From an uncultured Bacteroidales bacterium (GTDB taxonomy: Bacteria; Bacteroidota; Bacteroidia; Bacteroidales; FEN-979): a DNA stretch of 64,000 nucleotides. Location of the stretch: assembly GCA_903877385.1 (NCBI GenBank), contig CAIRDP010000019.1, forward strand, positions 62,001 to 126,000, in the 5' to 3' direction. The first letter of the stretch is position 1. The number at the start of each line of letters is the position of its first letter. The notes beneath the pieces are model-generated. The model was given only the letters and a program-made list of their open reading frames with translations. It ran no database searches and was not told the origin of the DNA. Shown in pieces: positions 24,947 through 33,863 of this stretch. The position numbers and the translations under genes are program-made.

Positions 24947-25324
24947 TTAATTGTTGGGATATCCCTGATTGATCCATTTTTTTATTTTACCCAGGTCGCA
25001 TGGCGACAGCTGGCTGCTCTGCTTTGGCATAGGATTATAACCTGATGCCCAGCTCACACCTGCCCATAAGCTGCCGCTGGCTGCCCATGTACTAAGATCA
25101 GTGTATGTGTCGGTGATTACACCCCCTGAGGCAAGCGCAGTGGAATGGCATACGTTGCAGTTCGCCGACATAATTGGGGCAATGGTCCCTGCATAAGTGA
25201 CGTTGGAGCTGTCACAGGGGGCCGAGGGGAATGGATACAGGTCATATTCGTTGTCATTGTAGCATGAGCTTAATAACAATACCAGGGATGACAGGATAAA
25301 AGCACCTTTAAAAATTTTCTTCAT
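24947..25324 (-). CDS. Mono-haem cytochrome c-like lipoprotein
   Basis: A 125-residue protein with a lipobox (LLLSSC, Cys21) and one haem c site, Cys56-Asn-Val-Cys59-His60. Met99 in GYNPMPK is the likely distal ligand. From residue 37 (CDSSNVTYAGTIAPIMSANC) it is clearly paralogous to the second half of the upstream 229-residue protein, so one arose from the other by duplication of a haem domain. Probably anchored to the periplasmic or outer face of the outer membrane. Confidence 0.88.
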   Translation of the reverse strand: MKKIFKGAFILSSLVLLLSSCYNDNEYDLYPFPSAPCDSSNVTYAGTIAPIMSANCNVCHSTALASGGVITDTYTDLSTWAASGSLWAGVSWASGYNPMPKQSSQLSPCDLGKIKKWINQGYPNN

Positions 25325-25340
25325 CGTATATATGGGGTTT

Positions 25341-26030
25341 TTATTGGGGTTTACCTAAATTTATCCAATCCTGAAAAAGGTTGATCTCACAGGGCGAGAG
25401 CGATTCTCCTCCCTTGGGCATAGGATAAAATCCGGTTTGATGCCTGAGAGCCCCCATCAACCTGTTGCTGTTTGCACAGGCAACAACATCGCTGTATGTT
25501 TCAAGGCTTATACTGTAAGCCGGACTTGAGCCTCCGTGGCAGCCCAGGCACCAGTTGGCGACGATAGGGCTTATGGAAGCGGTGTAGGTTACATTGGAGG
25601 AATCACATCCCGCCGAGTCACATCTGTTATTATAAGCGCCCTGTGCAATCCACCAGTAAATTATGCTTTTCTGGCTAAGATTAAAAGGTGTGCCCGGGGG
25701 CATCCTTCCTTCGGAGTAGCTGAAAAGAACTTTGTACAGCACACTGTTCTGAGGGTCAAAGGGCGTGACCAGTTTAATAATGCCTGCATAATTGTCGAGG
25801 ATCTTGTTCGACTTATGCGATGCTTCATCATGGCATCCAACCCTGGCACAGCCTGTGAGGATTACCGGCAGTACTGAATTCCTGAAATAAATAGTGTCGT
25901 GGGAACATAAAAATTCCGGTCCCGGCGGGATTGGTCTAGGTGGTGCAACAGAAAGATCCGCGTTGTGGTGGCAGGAGGTAATAATCAGGGCAAGGATGAT
26001 AGTCAATGCTTTTAAAGATGATAATTTCAT
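25341..26030 (-). CDS. Di-haem cytochrome c-like lipoprotein with a CX4CH site
   Basis: A 229-residue lipoprotein (lipobox IITSC, Cys20). Haem site 1 is Cys61-ARVG-Cys66-His67, four residues between the cysteines instead of two, with Met110 (GRMPPG) as probable distal ligand. Haem site 2 is standard, Cys161-LG-Cys164-His165, with Met204 (YPMPKGG). A linker with three cysteines (137-142) joins the domains. It is the first gene of the five-gene minus-strand operon, and a TAATTTTG promoter element lies upstream at 26176-26183. Likely role: electron transfer at the cell surface. Confidence 0.85.
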   Translation of the reverse strand: MKLSSLKALTIILALIITSCHHNADLSVAPPRPIPPGPEFLCSHDTIYFRNSVLPVILTGCARVGCHDEASHKSNKILDNYAGIIKLVTPFDPQNSVLYKVLFSYSEGRMPPGTPFNLSQKSIIYWWIAQGAYNNRCDSAGCDSSNVTYTASISPIVANWCLGCHGGSSPAYSISLETYSDVVACANSNRLMGALRHQTGFYPMPKGGESLSPCEINLFQDWINLGKPQ

Positions 26031-26351
26031 TTTTAATGGGATTAATTATATTGATATATCTGTTGTAAATGAGCATCTTAAAAGAATTATCCCCTGTTGC
26101 GGAGCTGAAAAAAAATAAAAGATTGGTAAAAACGTATTTTAATACCGAATATTATATCGATAAGATTCTGTATTGCAAAATTACAAAAAAAAATTGCTTA
26201 TAACCAATTTTTCCCGATATAAATCCATACATCCAGGACCGGAAGCATATTCCCGGAAAAATGGCAAGGGATAAAGTTTTTATCATGATTAAAATAAAAA
26301 AATAATTTCCGTGCAATATGTGAGTTTGATTACATATCCTAAAAACTGATA
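26031..26351. other. AT-rich intergenic region between divergent genes
   Basis: About 320 bases holding the upstream regions of the haem operon (left) and of a barrel gene (right). No open frame of interest. Apart from the minus-strand promoter element at 26176 I see poly-A/T stretches but no clear operator or structure. Confidence 0.5.
26176..26183 (-). promoter_or_regulatory. TAnnTTTG promoter element (TAATTTTG)
   Basis: Minus-strand consensus that could drive the haem-lipoprotein/DUF5777/OB/YceI operon with a leader of about 140 bases. Confidence 0.4.
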
Positions 26352-27050
26352 ATGAAAACGAAAGTAATAGCCCTTATCTGCCTCCTTGGTTCCATTACGG
26401 CTTTTGCCCAAGGCCACAAGGCATCCTCCGATTCTTCTTCCTCGTACAAGATCAACACCCTGTTCAGTTGTAACCATGGCGCCTGCAAGGTCCCTCTCGG
26501 GTACTTTATTGAGATGGATGCGGGTTATACAAGGTTCGGGCACCACAATGTAATGCTTCCGGGTATCAGCATGGGCCTTATTCTCAATCATAACTGGTCG
26601 GTTGGGATGACGGGCAGTTTTATTGGCAACCCCCAGGGATTGCACTTTCACCATTCCTATACCGACTCCACCGGACAGGAAGAAAAGAAAAGCCGTGACC
26701 TCAGGGGCGGCTTCGGGGGAGCCCTCGTGGAATACACCCTCTTCCCCAAATCAAGAGTCCATGTTTCATTCCCGCTGATGATAGGAGGCGGTTATCTCTA
26801 CTGGAGCCAGGTCCATTATGAAAACAGCTCAAATAACAACGACAACTCCTATAACCACAAATATAACAACGGGGCACATTTCTTTGTCGTTGAACCCGGT
26901 GTGAAACTGGAACTGAACCTGGCAAAAATGTTCAGGCTGGGACTTGGGGTCAGTTACCGGTATGCTCCGGACCTGGACCTGAGGCACGCTCCTGATAACC
27001 TGGTCAACCAGTTTACAGCCAAACTGAGCCTGAAGTTCGGCAAATTCTGA
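26352..27050 (+). CDS. Putative outer-membrane beta-barrel protein
   Basis: A 232-residue protein with a signal peptide ending TAFAQ (residues 1-19). Strands such as ISMGLILNHNWSVGMTGSF, GGFGGALVEYTLF and VKLELNLAKMFRLGLGVSYR alternate as in a small barrel, and the chain ends KLSLKFGKF with a terminal Phe. Two cysteines (FSCNHGACKV) lie just after the signal. It is rich in His and Asn (NNNDNSYNHKYNNGAH), possibly a metal-binding loop. Family not recognised. Confidence 0.65.
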   Translation: MKTKVIALICLLGSITAFAQGHKASSDSSSSYKINTLFSCNHGACKVPLGYFIEMDAGYTRFGHHNVMLPGISMGLILNHNWSVGMTGSFIGNPQGLHFHHSYTDSTGQEEKKSRDLRGGFGGALVEYTLFPKSRVHVSFPLMIGGGYLYWSQVHYENSSNNNDNSYNHKYNNGAHFFVVEPGVKLELNLAKMFRLGLGVSYRYAPDLDLRHAPDNLVNQFTAKLSLKFGKF

Positions 27051-27063
27051 CACCGCTGAACCC

Positions 27064-27765
27064 TTACCCTGCCATACTCAGCGGCCTGAATTTAAGTTTG
27101 ACCCTGACAGGATGTTTCCCGCTGGCTTTTACATCATAGGTGGAGGCCTGCGGCAGGGTTACCTCCCCGATTCCGGGCCCGCTTTTGATCTCGTAATCCC
27201 AGGTTTTACTAGTCCATAAAAGATTGTTTTTATCGTCGGGCTGTAACTCGCAATTAGGGATTGAATTAATGGTGACCCATTTGCCGGGCGTAATAAGGAC
27301 CTCGGTAATAATATATATTTCTTCGGTTTTGTCGAGCTGCCAACCATCGTCACCTTTAAGATAAATGGCAAAGATCTGGGCATCGTAATATGATTCCTCT
27401 TTAGCATTGTATGGCAGCAAATGCAGGTCGATCCTGAAATCTATCCTTTCATCGGACCTGGCAATGCTGGTAATTGCTGCCTGTTTGAACTCGATGAGCT
27501 TGTCAAAACTCCAGCCGGGGATCTGCCTTCCTATCAGGTCCGATTTGATCTTCTCAATCCCGGGTTCAGGAAATGATTGTATTGCCGGCTGATTATTTTC
27601 ACCATCGGCAATCCCTGTTGTGCTTGCCGGCTGTTGGTGAAAAATGGAATAAAGTGTACTCCCCGGTTTGGGTTTCAGGATAAGGGACCTTGTAAAGGGT
27701 ATTGAAAAGATCACGATAACCAGCACAAGGATTATCAGGAAAATGATCAGCAGGATTTTCTTCAT
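27064..27765 (-). CDS. Hypothetical protein with N-terminal membrane anchor
   Basis: A 233-residue protein. Residues 4-24 form one strongly hydrophobic helix (ILLIIFLIILVLVIVIFSI), followed by basic residues and a linker. The rest is a soluble beta-rich domain without recognised motifs (DLIGRQIPGWSFDKLIEFKQ; GVWVTINSIPN-like segment; LPQASTYDVKASGKHPVRVK at the end). It converges with the barrel gene to its left and diverges from the peptidase gene to its right. Confidence 0.6.
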   Translation of the reverse strand: MKKILLIIFLIILVLVIVIFSIPFTRSLILKPKPGSTLYSIFHQQPASTTGIADGENNQPAIQSFPEPGIEKIKSDLIGRQIPGWSFDKLIEFKQAAITSIARSDERIDFRIDLHLLPYNAKEESYYDAQIFAIYLKGDDGWQLDKTEEIYIITEVLITPGKWVTINSIPNCELQPDDKNNLLWTSKTWDYEIKSGPGIGEVTLPQASTYDVKASGKHPVRVKLKFRPLSMAG

Positions 27766-27777
27766 GGGCAGAAAGCG

Positions 27778-27785
27778 TATTTTTG
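27778..27785 (+). promoter_or_regulatory. TAnnTTTG promoter element (TATTTTTG)
   Basis: Plus-strand consensus 64 bases before the dipeptidyl peptidase III ATG. It faces the minus-strand element at 27798-27805, so the two predicted start points nearly coincide. Confidence 0.4.
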
Positions 27786-27797
27786 CATTCCCTCATC

Positions 27798-27805
27798 CAA
27801 AGATA
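27798..27805 (-). promoter_or_regulatory. TAnnTTTG promoter element (TATCTTTG)
   Basis: Minus-strand consensus 32 bases before the ATG of the membrane-anchored hypothetical at 27765. Confidence 0.5.
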
Positions 27806-27849
27806 TCAACATTATTTTTCATAATAAAACCTTAAGATTTTTTGAGATC

Positions 27850-29880
27850 ATGAACATGGCAGCCCGATTGATGTCCTTAGACGGACCAGAGCAGGATGAA
27901 AACCCAAAACAGGAGAAATTCAGGTTCCTTACGGAGCAGTTCGGAGATTCGAAAATCCTCAGGTACCAGGTTCCCGGCTTCGACAGCCTGAGCCTGAAAC
28001 AGAAGAAACTGGTTTATTTCCTGAGCCAGGCTGCTCTTTGCGGAAGAGACATCACCTACGACCAGAATTGCAGGTACAACCTGCTGTTGCGAAAGACTTG
28101 CGAGGCGGTGTACGAAGGCTACAAAGGGGACCGGACATCCGCAGACTTTAAAAATTTTACAGTTTACCTGAAGGAACTCTGGTTCAACAACGGGCTGCAC
28201 CATAATTATTCGACCGACAAAACCCAGCCTGAATTTTCGGCGGATTTCTTTTCCTCGGCTGTAAAGTCCATAGTCCCCGGGAGCCTGCCTCTTGCAAAAG
28301 ACCAGGACCTTGATCAGTTTATTGAAGAGCTTTCAACTATCATTTTCGATCCTTCGGTAGCCCCGAAACGTGTCTCGCTGGATCCGTCGACTGACCTCTT
28401 GCTTGCTTCGGCCTGTAATTTTTACGTGGGGGTGAGCCAGAAGGAAGCCGGGGAGTTTTATATAAAGCTAAGGGAGTCGGATAAAAAAGCCGGGAGGGAC
28501 ACGAATATTTCATACGGCCTGAATTCAAAGCTGGTGAAGGTAAACGGTAAGATTAAGGAGTTGACCTGGAAGATTGGGGGATTGTACTCCCCGGCAATAG
28601 AAAAGATAGTGTACTGGCTTGAACAGGCTGTTGCTGTTGCTGAGACCCCGGCCCAGCAAGCTTCGGTGGAGAAGCTGGCGGAATATTACAGGACCGGGAG
28701 CCTTAAGGCCTGGGATGAGTATAACGTGCTCTGGGTTAAGGACCTGGATGCCCTGGTGGATTTTGTGAACGGTTTCATTGAAACCTACGGGGACCCGATG
28801 GCGATGAAAGCGGGATGGGAATCGGTGGTGAATTTCAAGGACCTTGAAGCCACGAAACGCACGAAGATCATCAGCGATAATGCCCTGTTTTTCGAAACCA
28901 ATTCACCCACAGAGCAACAGTATAAAAAGAAGGAAGTGAAGGGCATTACGGCCAAAGTTGTTATCTTGGCCCAGCTGGGCGGAGAATGCGACCCAACCAC
29001 GCCCATAGGGATCAACCTTCCGAATGCGAACTGGATACGTTCGGAATATGGTTCCAAGTCGGTGACCATCGACAATATAACCTATGCTTACGACCAGGCT
29101 TCTACGGGCAATGGTTTCCTGGAGGAATTTGCGGCTTCGCCGGATGAGGTAGCCAAAATAAAGGAATGGGGCTATGCGGCTTCAAGCCTCACCACCGACA
29201 TGCATGAATGCCTGGGGCATGCTTCGGGACTGCTTAAACCGGGTGTGACCCACGATATGCTTAAAAACTATCATTCTTCAATTGAAGAGGCGCGTGCCGA
29301 CCTGTTTGCCCTGTATTATATCATGGATCCGAAAATGGAAGAGCTGAACCTGCTAAAATCGTTGAAAGCCGGGGAGGCTGAATATGATGCCTTTATGAGG
29401 AACGGCCTGATGACCCAGCTTGTGCGCGTAAAACCGGGCAAGGAAATCGAGGAAGCCCATATGCGCGACCGCTCCCTCATTGCCCATTGGGCGTATGAGA
29501 AGGGGAGGGATAAAAAGATTGTTGAGCAATTTGCCCGCGACGGGAAGACTTATTTCAGGGTCAATGATTACCAGGGTTTACGGCAGCTTTTCGGACAGCT
29601 TCTGAAGGAAATACAGAGGATCACTTCCGAAGGGGATTACAAGGCAGCGAAAGAATTGATTGAAACCTATGCTGTGAAAGTTGACAGGGATCTTCATAAG
29701 GAAGTGCTGGAGCGTTATAAAAAGCTGAACATCGCACCTTATGCAGGGTTTATCAACCCTGTTTACGAAACGGTGATGAAAAGAGGTTCTGTCATCGATG
29801 TTAAAGTTACCTATCCCGACGACTTTGCCACACAAATGATGGAATATTCGAAGAAATTCTCATTTTTAACGGCAAGATAG
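27850..29880 (+). CDS. Dipeptidyl peptidase III (family M49)
   Basis: A 676-residue zinc exopeptidase that removes dipeptides from peptide N-termini. The two M49 zinc motifs are present: His452-ECLG-His457 (HExxxH with Cys, the form also known from Bacteroides thetaiotaomicron) and EEARAD at 479-484, with Glu480 as third ligand. No signal peptide, so it should be cytoplasmic and finish degradation of imported peptides. Length fits bacterial M49. Several Met codons near the start (1, 3 and 8) leave a few residues of uncertainty. Confidence 0.93.
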   Translation: MNMAARLMSLDGPEQDENPKQEKFRFLTEQFGDSKILRYQVPGFDSLSLKQKKLVYFLSQAALCGRDITYDQNCRYNLLLRKTCEAVYEGYKGDRTSADFKNFTVYLKELWFNNGLHHNYSTDKTQPEFSADFFSSAVKSIVPGSLPLAKDQDLDQFIEELSTIIFDPSVAPKRVSLDPSTDLLLASACNFYVGVSQKEAGEFYIKLRESDKKAGRDTNISYGLNSKLVKVNGKIKELTWKIGGLYSPAIEKIVYWLEQAVAVAETPAQQASVEKLAEYYRTGSLKAWDEYNVLWVKDLDALVDFVNGFIETYGDPMAMKAGWESVVNFKDLEATKRTKIISDNALFFETNSPTEQQYKKKEVKGITAKVVILAQLGGECDPTTPIGINLPNANWIRSEYGSKSVTIDNITYAYDQASTGNGFLEEFAASPDEVAKIKEWGYAASSLTTDMHECLGHASGLLKPGVTHDMLKNYHSSIEEARADLFALYYIMDPKMEELNLLKSLKAGEAEYDAFMRNGLMTQLVRVKPGKEIEEAHMRDRSLIAHWAYEKGRDKKIVEQFARDGKTYFRVNDYQGLRQLFGQLLKEIQRITSEGDYKAAKELIETYAVKVDRDLHKEVLERYKKLNIAPYAGFINPVYETVMKRGSVIDVKVTYPDDFATQMMEYSKKFSFLTAR

Positions 29881-29956
29881 TTGGGCCAATTTTGCCGTTT
29901 ACGAAGTTTACAGTTACAAATACTAAATCAGGCTGTGATCATGAGGGATTTTCAGG

Positions 29957-29964
29957 TATGTTTG
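29957..29964 (+). promoter_or_regulatory. TAnnTTTG promoter element (TATGTTTG)
   Basis: Consensus 37 bases before the response regulator ATG at 30002. Confidence 0.45.
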
Positions 29965-30001
29965 TATCTTACTAAACGAGTTCACCTGGGTGATCTGTAC
30001 T

Positions 30002-30358
30002 ATGCTGAAAATTCTGATTGCTGAGGATGATGAAGTCAACCGGAACTTCCTGTCACACCTTCTGAGAGCTCTCACCAAAAATATATTGTTTGCCTGCAGC
30101 GGTCTTGAAGCTGTTAACATGTCGGAGGCCAGCTCAGACCTGGACATGGTATTAATGGATGTAAATATGCCTGTAATGGATGGAGTCGAAGCGATGAAAG
30201 TAATTAAAAAGTACCGGCCCAAACTCCCTATCATAGCAGTTACTGCCTACGGACTAAGTTACGACAAAGTGAATCTGCTGCAGGCAGGGTTTAACGACTA
30301 CCTTCCAAAACCCTATACCCGGGAGCAGCTGCTTGATAAAATATTGAAGAACCTCTGA
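30002..30358 (+). CDS. Single-domain response regulator (CheY-like)
   Basis: A 118-residue receiver domain with nothing attached. Asp9-Asp10 bind magnesium, Asp53 (LMDVNMPVMDG) is the phosphorylation site, Thr81 and Lys103 (LPKPYT) complete the switch. An upstream in-frame GTG at 29990 is less likely than the ATG. There is no sensor kinase in the window, so its partner is elsewhere. Without an output domain it must act by protein contact. Confidence 0.9.
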   Translation: MLKILIAEDDEVNRNFLSHLLRALTKNILFACSGLEAVNMSEASSDLDMVLMDVNMPVMDGVEAMKVIKKYRPKLPIIAVTAYGLSYDKVNLLQAGFNDYLPKPYTREQLLDKILKNL

Positions 30359-30497
30359 TCCGGCTTTAATCCATCCCGGCCATCAGCACCCTGTTCATAA
30401 ATCACATAATAACAAACCCCGCCCTCATTAAGACCGGGTATCGAAAGAAGCTAATTTTATTGCGCTGATCATGACCGTCAAGTGATCGCGAAATATT

Positions 30498-32228
30498 ATG
30501 ACCAAATTTATTTTCATCTCTTTTTTCTCCTGGATGCTCCTTGTCCCGCATAATATGCCGGTAGGGTCTGACAGGTACCCCCAGAATTACTTTCGTTCGC
30601 CTGTGGATTTCCCGATCTCGCTGGCAGGCTCGTTCGGGGAGTTGAGGAAAAACCATTTTCATTCAGGTATTGATATACGTACAGGAGGCCAAACGGGAAA
30701 ACCCGTACATGCCGCAGCCGACGGGTATATTTCGAGGGTGTTCGTCAATCCTGCCGGATTCGGCAAAGCCCTTTATATCACCCATCCCAACGGCTATACC
30801 ACGGTTTACGGCCACCTGTTGAATTTCAACGGGGAAATAGGGAGGTGGATCAGCAAGCAGCAGTATGCAGGGGAATCGTTTGCAATAGATATGCAGGTTC
30901 CCCAGGGCCTGCTTAAGGTTAAAAAGGGAGAGGTCATAGCCCTCTCGGGCAATTCAGGAGCCTCGGGAGGCCCTCACCTGCATTTCGAAGTGAGGGAATC
31001 GAACAGCCAGGAAGTAATCAATCCCCTCGAATTTGGTTTTGATATACCCGACAATACTCCTCCCAGGATCACCGCTTTGAAGGTATATCCCTATGATGCC
31101 GCCGCCCTGGTGAATTCTTCAGATAAGGCAATCCTGCTGGGCGTAAGCGGGGGCGGGAATCTTTATTCGGTCAAAACAAACGATACCATCAGGGTTTCGG
31201 GGAATATATATTTTGGTATCGAGACCACCGATTTTTCGGATAATTCGGGGATGAAAAACGGGGTGCCTTCAGTGGCCCTTTCAGTGGATAATGAGCAGGT
31301 GTATTCACACCATCTTGAGAAATTTGCTTTTGCCAATACCCGTTATGTAAACAGCCTGCTTGATTATCCATTGCTGAACCACGGAAACCGGAAGATACAG
31401 CGGTCGTACATAGCCCCGAACAATAAAAACGATATTTACGGGAAGGTTAAGAACCGGGGCATCATCAGCTTCAGTGACAACAAGGCCCACAAGGTGGTTT
31501 ATACCGTGACCGATCTTTACAGCAATTCCTCGAAGCTGGTGTTCTGGGTGAAAAGCCATCCGCCCGCAGGGCGAAAAACCGAAACAACAATCCGGCAGGG
31601 CGTTCAGATGATGCAATGTACAGCCGACAATCATTTCGCAAGGGCTGATGTTGTGCTGGACATACCCAGGGATGCGCTGTATGATGACCTGGACTTCGAA
31701 TATTCCAGCGAAGCGCCTATCCCCGGGACTTATGCCCGCATCCACCGGCTGCATAACGCCGACACTCCTTTGCATATAAACTGCACCCTCGCGGTCAAGC
31801 CTGTTTCTCTCCCCAAAGACCTCATGGATAAGGCGGTCATAGTGGCTGTTGAACCCGGCCACAGGTTCTATGCAAAAGGCGGGGCCTGGGAGAACGGTTT
31901 CCTGAAGACCCAGGTGAGGGACTTCGGCGATTATAGTATAGCCGTGGACCTTGAACCCCCGGTGATCAGGCCCATCAATTTGAAACCGGGTAAAAACGTG
32001 AGCCACCAGGGCAGCCTCGTGTTCAGGATCTCCGACAACCTCTCGGGAATCAAATCATACCGCGGAAGCATGAACGGGAAGTGGGTGCTGATGGATTTCG
32101 ATGCCAAATCCAGCCTGCTTGTTTATTTCATTGACGAGCATATGCCCAGGGGGAAGAACAGCTTCCACCTGGTGGTGACCGATGCGGTCGGGAATAAAAG
32201 CAGCTACGACGCTTCTCTCATCCGCTGA
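30498..32228 (+). CDS. M23 (LytM) family metallopeptidase
   Basis: A 576-residue exported protein with a short N-terminal signal (FIFISFFSWMLLVP). The LytM domain covers about residues 35-180. The zinc and catalytic residues are visible: His55 and Asp59 in HFHSGIDI, and His160/His162 in GGPHLHFEV. The segment VHAAADGYISRVFVNPAGFG is also typical. The remaining ~390 residues are beta-rich and may bind cell wall or a partner. Likely a peptidoglycan endopeptidase. It is followed 18 bases later by guaA, which has its own promoter element. Confidence 0.88.
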   Translation: MTKFIFISFFSWMLLVPHNMPVGSDRYPQNYFRSPVDFPISLAGSFGELRKNHFHSGIDIRTGGQTGKPVHAAADGYISRVFVNPAGFGKALYITHPNGYTTVYGHLLNFNGEIGRWISKQQYAGESFAIDMQVPQGLLKVKKGEVIALSGNSGASGGPHLHFEVRESNSQEVINPLEFGFDIPDNTPPRITALKVYPYDAAALVNSSDKAILLGVSGGGNLYSVKTNDTIRVSGNIYFGIETTDFSDNSGMKNGVPSVALSVDNEQVYSHHLEKFAFANTRYVNSLLDYPLLNHGNRKIQRSYIAPNNKNDIYGKVKNRGIISFSDNKAHKVVYTVTDLYSNSSKLVFWVKSHPPAGRKTETTIRQGVQMMQCTADNHFARADVVLDIPRDALYDDLDFEYSSEAPIPGTYARIHRLHNADTPLHINCTLAVKPVSLPKDLMDKAVIVAVEPGHRFYAKGGAWENGFLKTQVRDFGDYSIAVDLEPPVIRPINLKPGKNVSHQGSLVFRISDNLSGIKSYRGSMNGKWVLMDFDAKSSLLVYFIDEHMPRGKNSFHLVVTDAVGNKSSYDASLIR

Positions 32229-32234
32229 TTTTCT

Positions 32235-32242
32235 TAAATTTG
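32235..32242 (+). promoter_or_regulatory. TAnnTTTG promoter element (TAAATTTG)
   Basis: Consensus four bases before the guaA ATG, giving an almost leaderless transcript. Confidence 0.55.
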
Positions 32243-32246
32243 CTTC

Positions 32247-33776
32247 ATGCAAGAAACGATACTGATCCTCGATTTCGGTTCCCAGTATACCCAGCTTATC
32301 GCAAGAAGGGTAAGGGAACTGAATGTTTTCTGTGATATTCATCCGTATAATAATTTCCCCCGGGGTATCCAGGGCCTTAAAGGCGTGATCCTGTCGGGCA
32401 GCCCGTTCTCGGTGAGGGACCAGAACGCACCATCCCCCGATCTTGAGGGAATAAAAGGCGTGATCCCGGTCCTGGGCGTGTGTTACGGAGCCCAGTACCT
32501 CGTGCATTCATCGGGAGGAGAAGTAGCCCCTTCGAAGATCAGGGAATACGGGCGTGCAAACCTGGGTTTTATCGACCAGACATGCCGGCTTGTAAGGGGG
32601 ATGGCCCAGGGTACACAGGTATGGATGTCGCATGCCGACACCATCCTGAATGCTCCTGCATCGTTTAAAATTACAGGTTCCACAACGGATGTGGAATACG
32701 CAGCATTCAAAATCAGGGGAGAGGAAACTTACGGCATACAATTCCACCCCGAAGTGTATCATACTACCGAAGGCCAGCATTTGCTGAAAAATTTTATTGT
32801 AAATATCTGCGGATGTAAGCAGGACTGGACTCCGGAATTATTCGTTGAATCTACCGTTCGGGAACTCAGGGAAAAGATCGGGAATGACAAAGTCGTGCTC
32901 GGATTATCGGGAGGAGTCGATTCGTCGGTCACCGCCATGCTTCTTAACAGGGCCATCAGCAAGAATTTATACTGCATATTTGTCGATAACGGCTTGCTCA
33001 GGAAGGATGAATTCAGCAAGGTGATGGAGCGCTACGAAAAACTGGACCTGAATGTGATCGGAGTGGATGCGGGCGCCCAGTTCCTGGACGCACTCAAAGG
33101 AGTTGCTGATCCTGAGAAAAAACGCAAGATCATTGGCAGGACCTTTATCGATGTGTTTGACCAGGAAGCCCATAAAATACAGGGAATTACATGGCTGGCC
33201 CAGGGGACCATCTATCCCGATGTGATTGAATCCCGCTCGGTGAAAGGACCTTCGGCCACCATCAAATCCCATCATAATGTTGGCGGATTACCTGAACACC
33301 TGAAACTGAAAATTGTTGAACCTTTGAATTTCCTGTTCAAGGATGAGGTTCGCAAGGTAGGACTGACCCTGGGGCTGGATCCTGAATTCATCCACCGCCA
33401 TCCGTTCCCCGGTCCGGGTCTCGCAGTTCGCATTATAGGAGACCTCACCCCTGAGAAAATCCGTTTACTGCAGGATGTGGATGATATTTATATCGCCGGC
33501 CTTCGCAGGAATGATCTCTACCATAAGGTTTGGCAGGCGTTTGCCGTATTGCTGCCGGTGCAGTCTGTGGGGGTGATGGGGGATGAGAGAACGTATGAGA
33601 ATGTGGTCGCCCTGCGTGCAGTGACCTCAACCGACGGGATGACGGCCGACTGGGCCCATCTTCCCCATGAGTTCCTTTCGCAGGTCAGCAACGATATCAT
33701 AAACAAGGTTAAGGGAGTAAACAGGGTGGTGTACGATATTTCTTCAAAACCCCCGGCAACGATAGAATGGGAATGA
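32247..33776 (+). CDS. guaA: GMP synthase (glutamine-hydrolysing)
   Basis: A 509-residue two-domain enzyme converting XMP, ATP and glutamine to GMP. The class I amidotransferase domain has Cys79 (GVCYGAQ), His166 and Glu168 (QFHPE). The ATP pyrophosphatase domain has the P-loop LSGGVDSS at 219-226. The C-terminal dimerisation domain ends in PPATIEWE, the normal GuaA terminus. Complete and full-length. Its stop codon overlaps the start of a GATAAT microsatellite. Confidence 0.97.
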   Translation: MQETILILDFGSQYTQLIARRVRELNVFCDIHPYNNFPRGIQGLKGVILSGSPFSVRDQNAPSPDLEGIKGVIPVLGVCYGAQYLVHSSGGEVAPSKIREYGRANLGFIDQTCRLVRGMAQGTQVWMSHADTILNAPASFKITGSTTDVEYAAFKIRGEETYGIQFHPEVYHTTEGQHLLKNFIVNICGCKQDWTPELFVESTVRELREKIGNDKVVLGLSGGVDSSVTAMLLNRAISKNLYCIFVDNGLLRKDEFSKVMERYEKLDLNVIGVDAGAQFLDALKGVADPEKKRKIIGRTFIDVFDQEAHKIQGITWLAQGTIYPDVIESRSVKGPSATIKSHHNVGGLPEHLKLKIVEPLNFLFKDEVRKVGLTLGLDPEFIHRHPFPGPGLAVRIIGDLTPEKIRLLQDVDDIYIAGLRRNDLYHKVWQAFAVLLPVQSVGVMGDERTYENVVALRAVTSTDGMTADWAHLPHEFLSQVSNDIINKVKGVNRVVYDISSKPPATIEWE

Positions 33777-33798
33777 TAATGATAATGATAATGATAAT
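33775..33798. repeat. Hexanucleotide microsatellite (GATAAT)x4
   Basis: Four perfect tandem copies starting within the guaA stop codon. Confidence 0.9.
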
Positions 33799-33812
33799 AG
33801 TCATATTATAAT

Positions 33813-33863
<51 letters not shown>

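Noticed and set aside
31305-32006. 233-codon minus-strand frame inside the M23 peptidase gene
   Set aside because: Antisense to the C-terminal half of a gene with clear catalytic motifs; composition is typical of a shadow frame.
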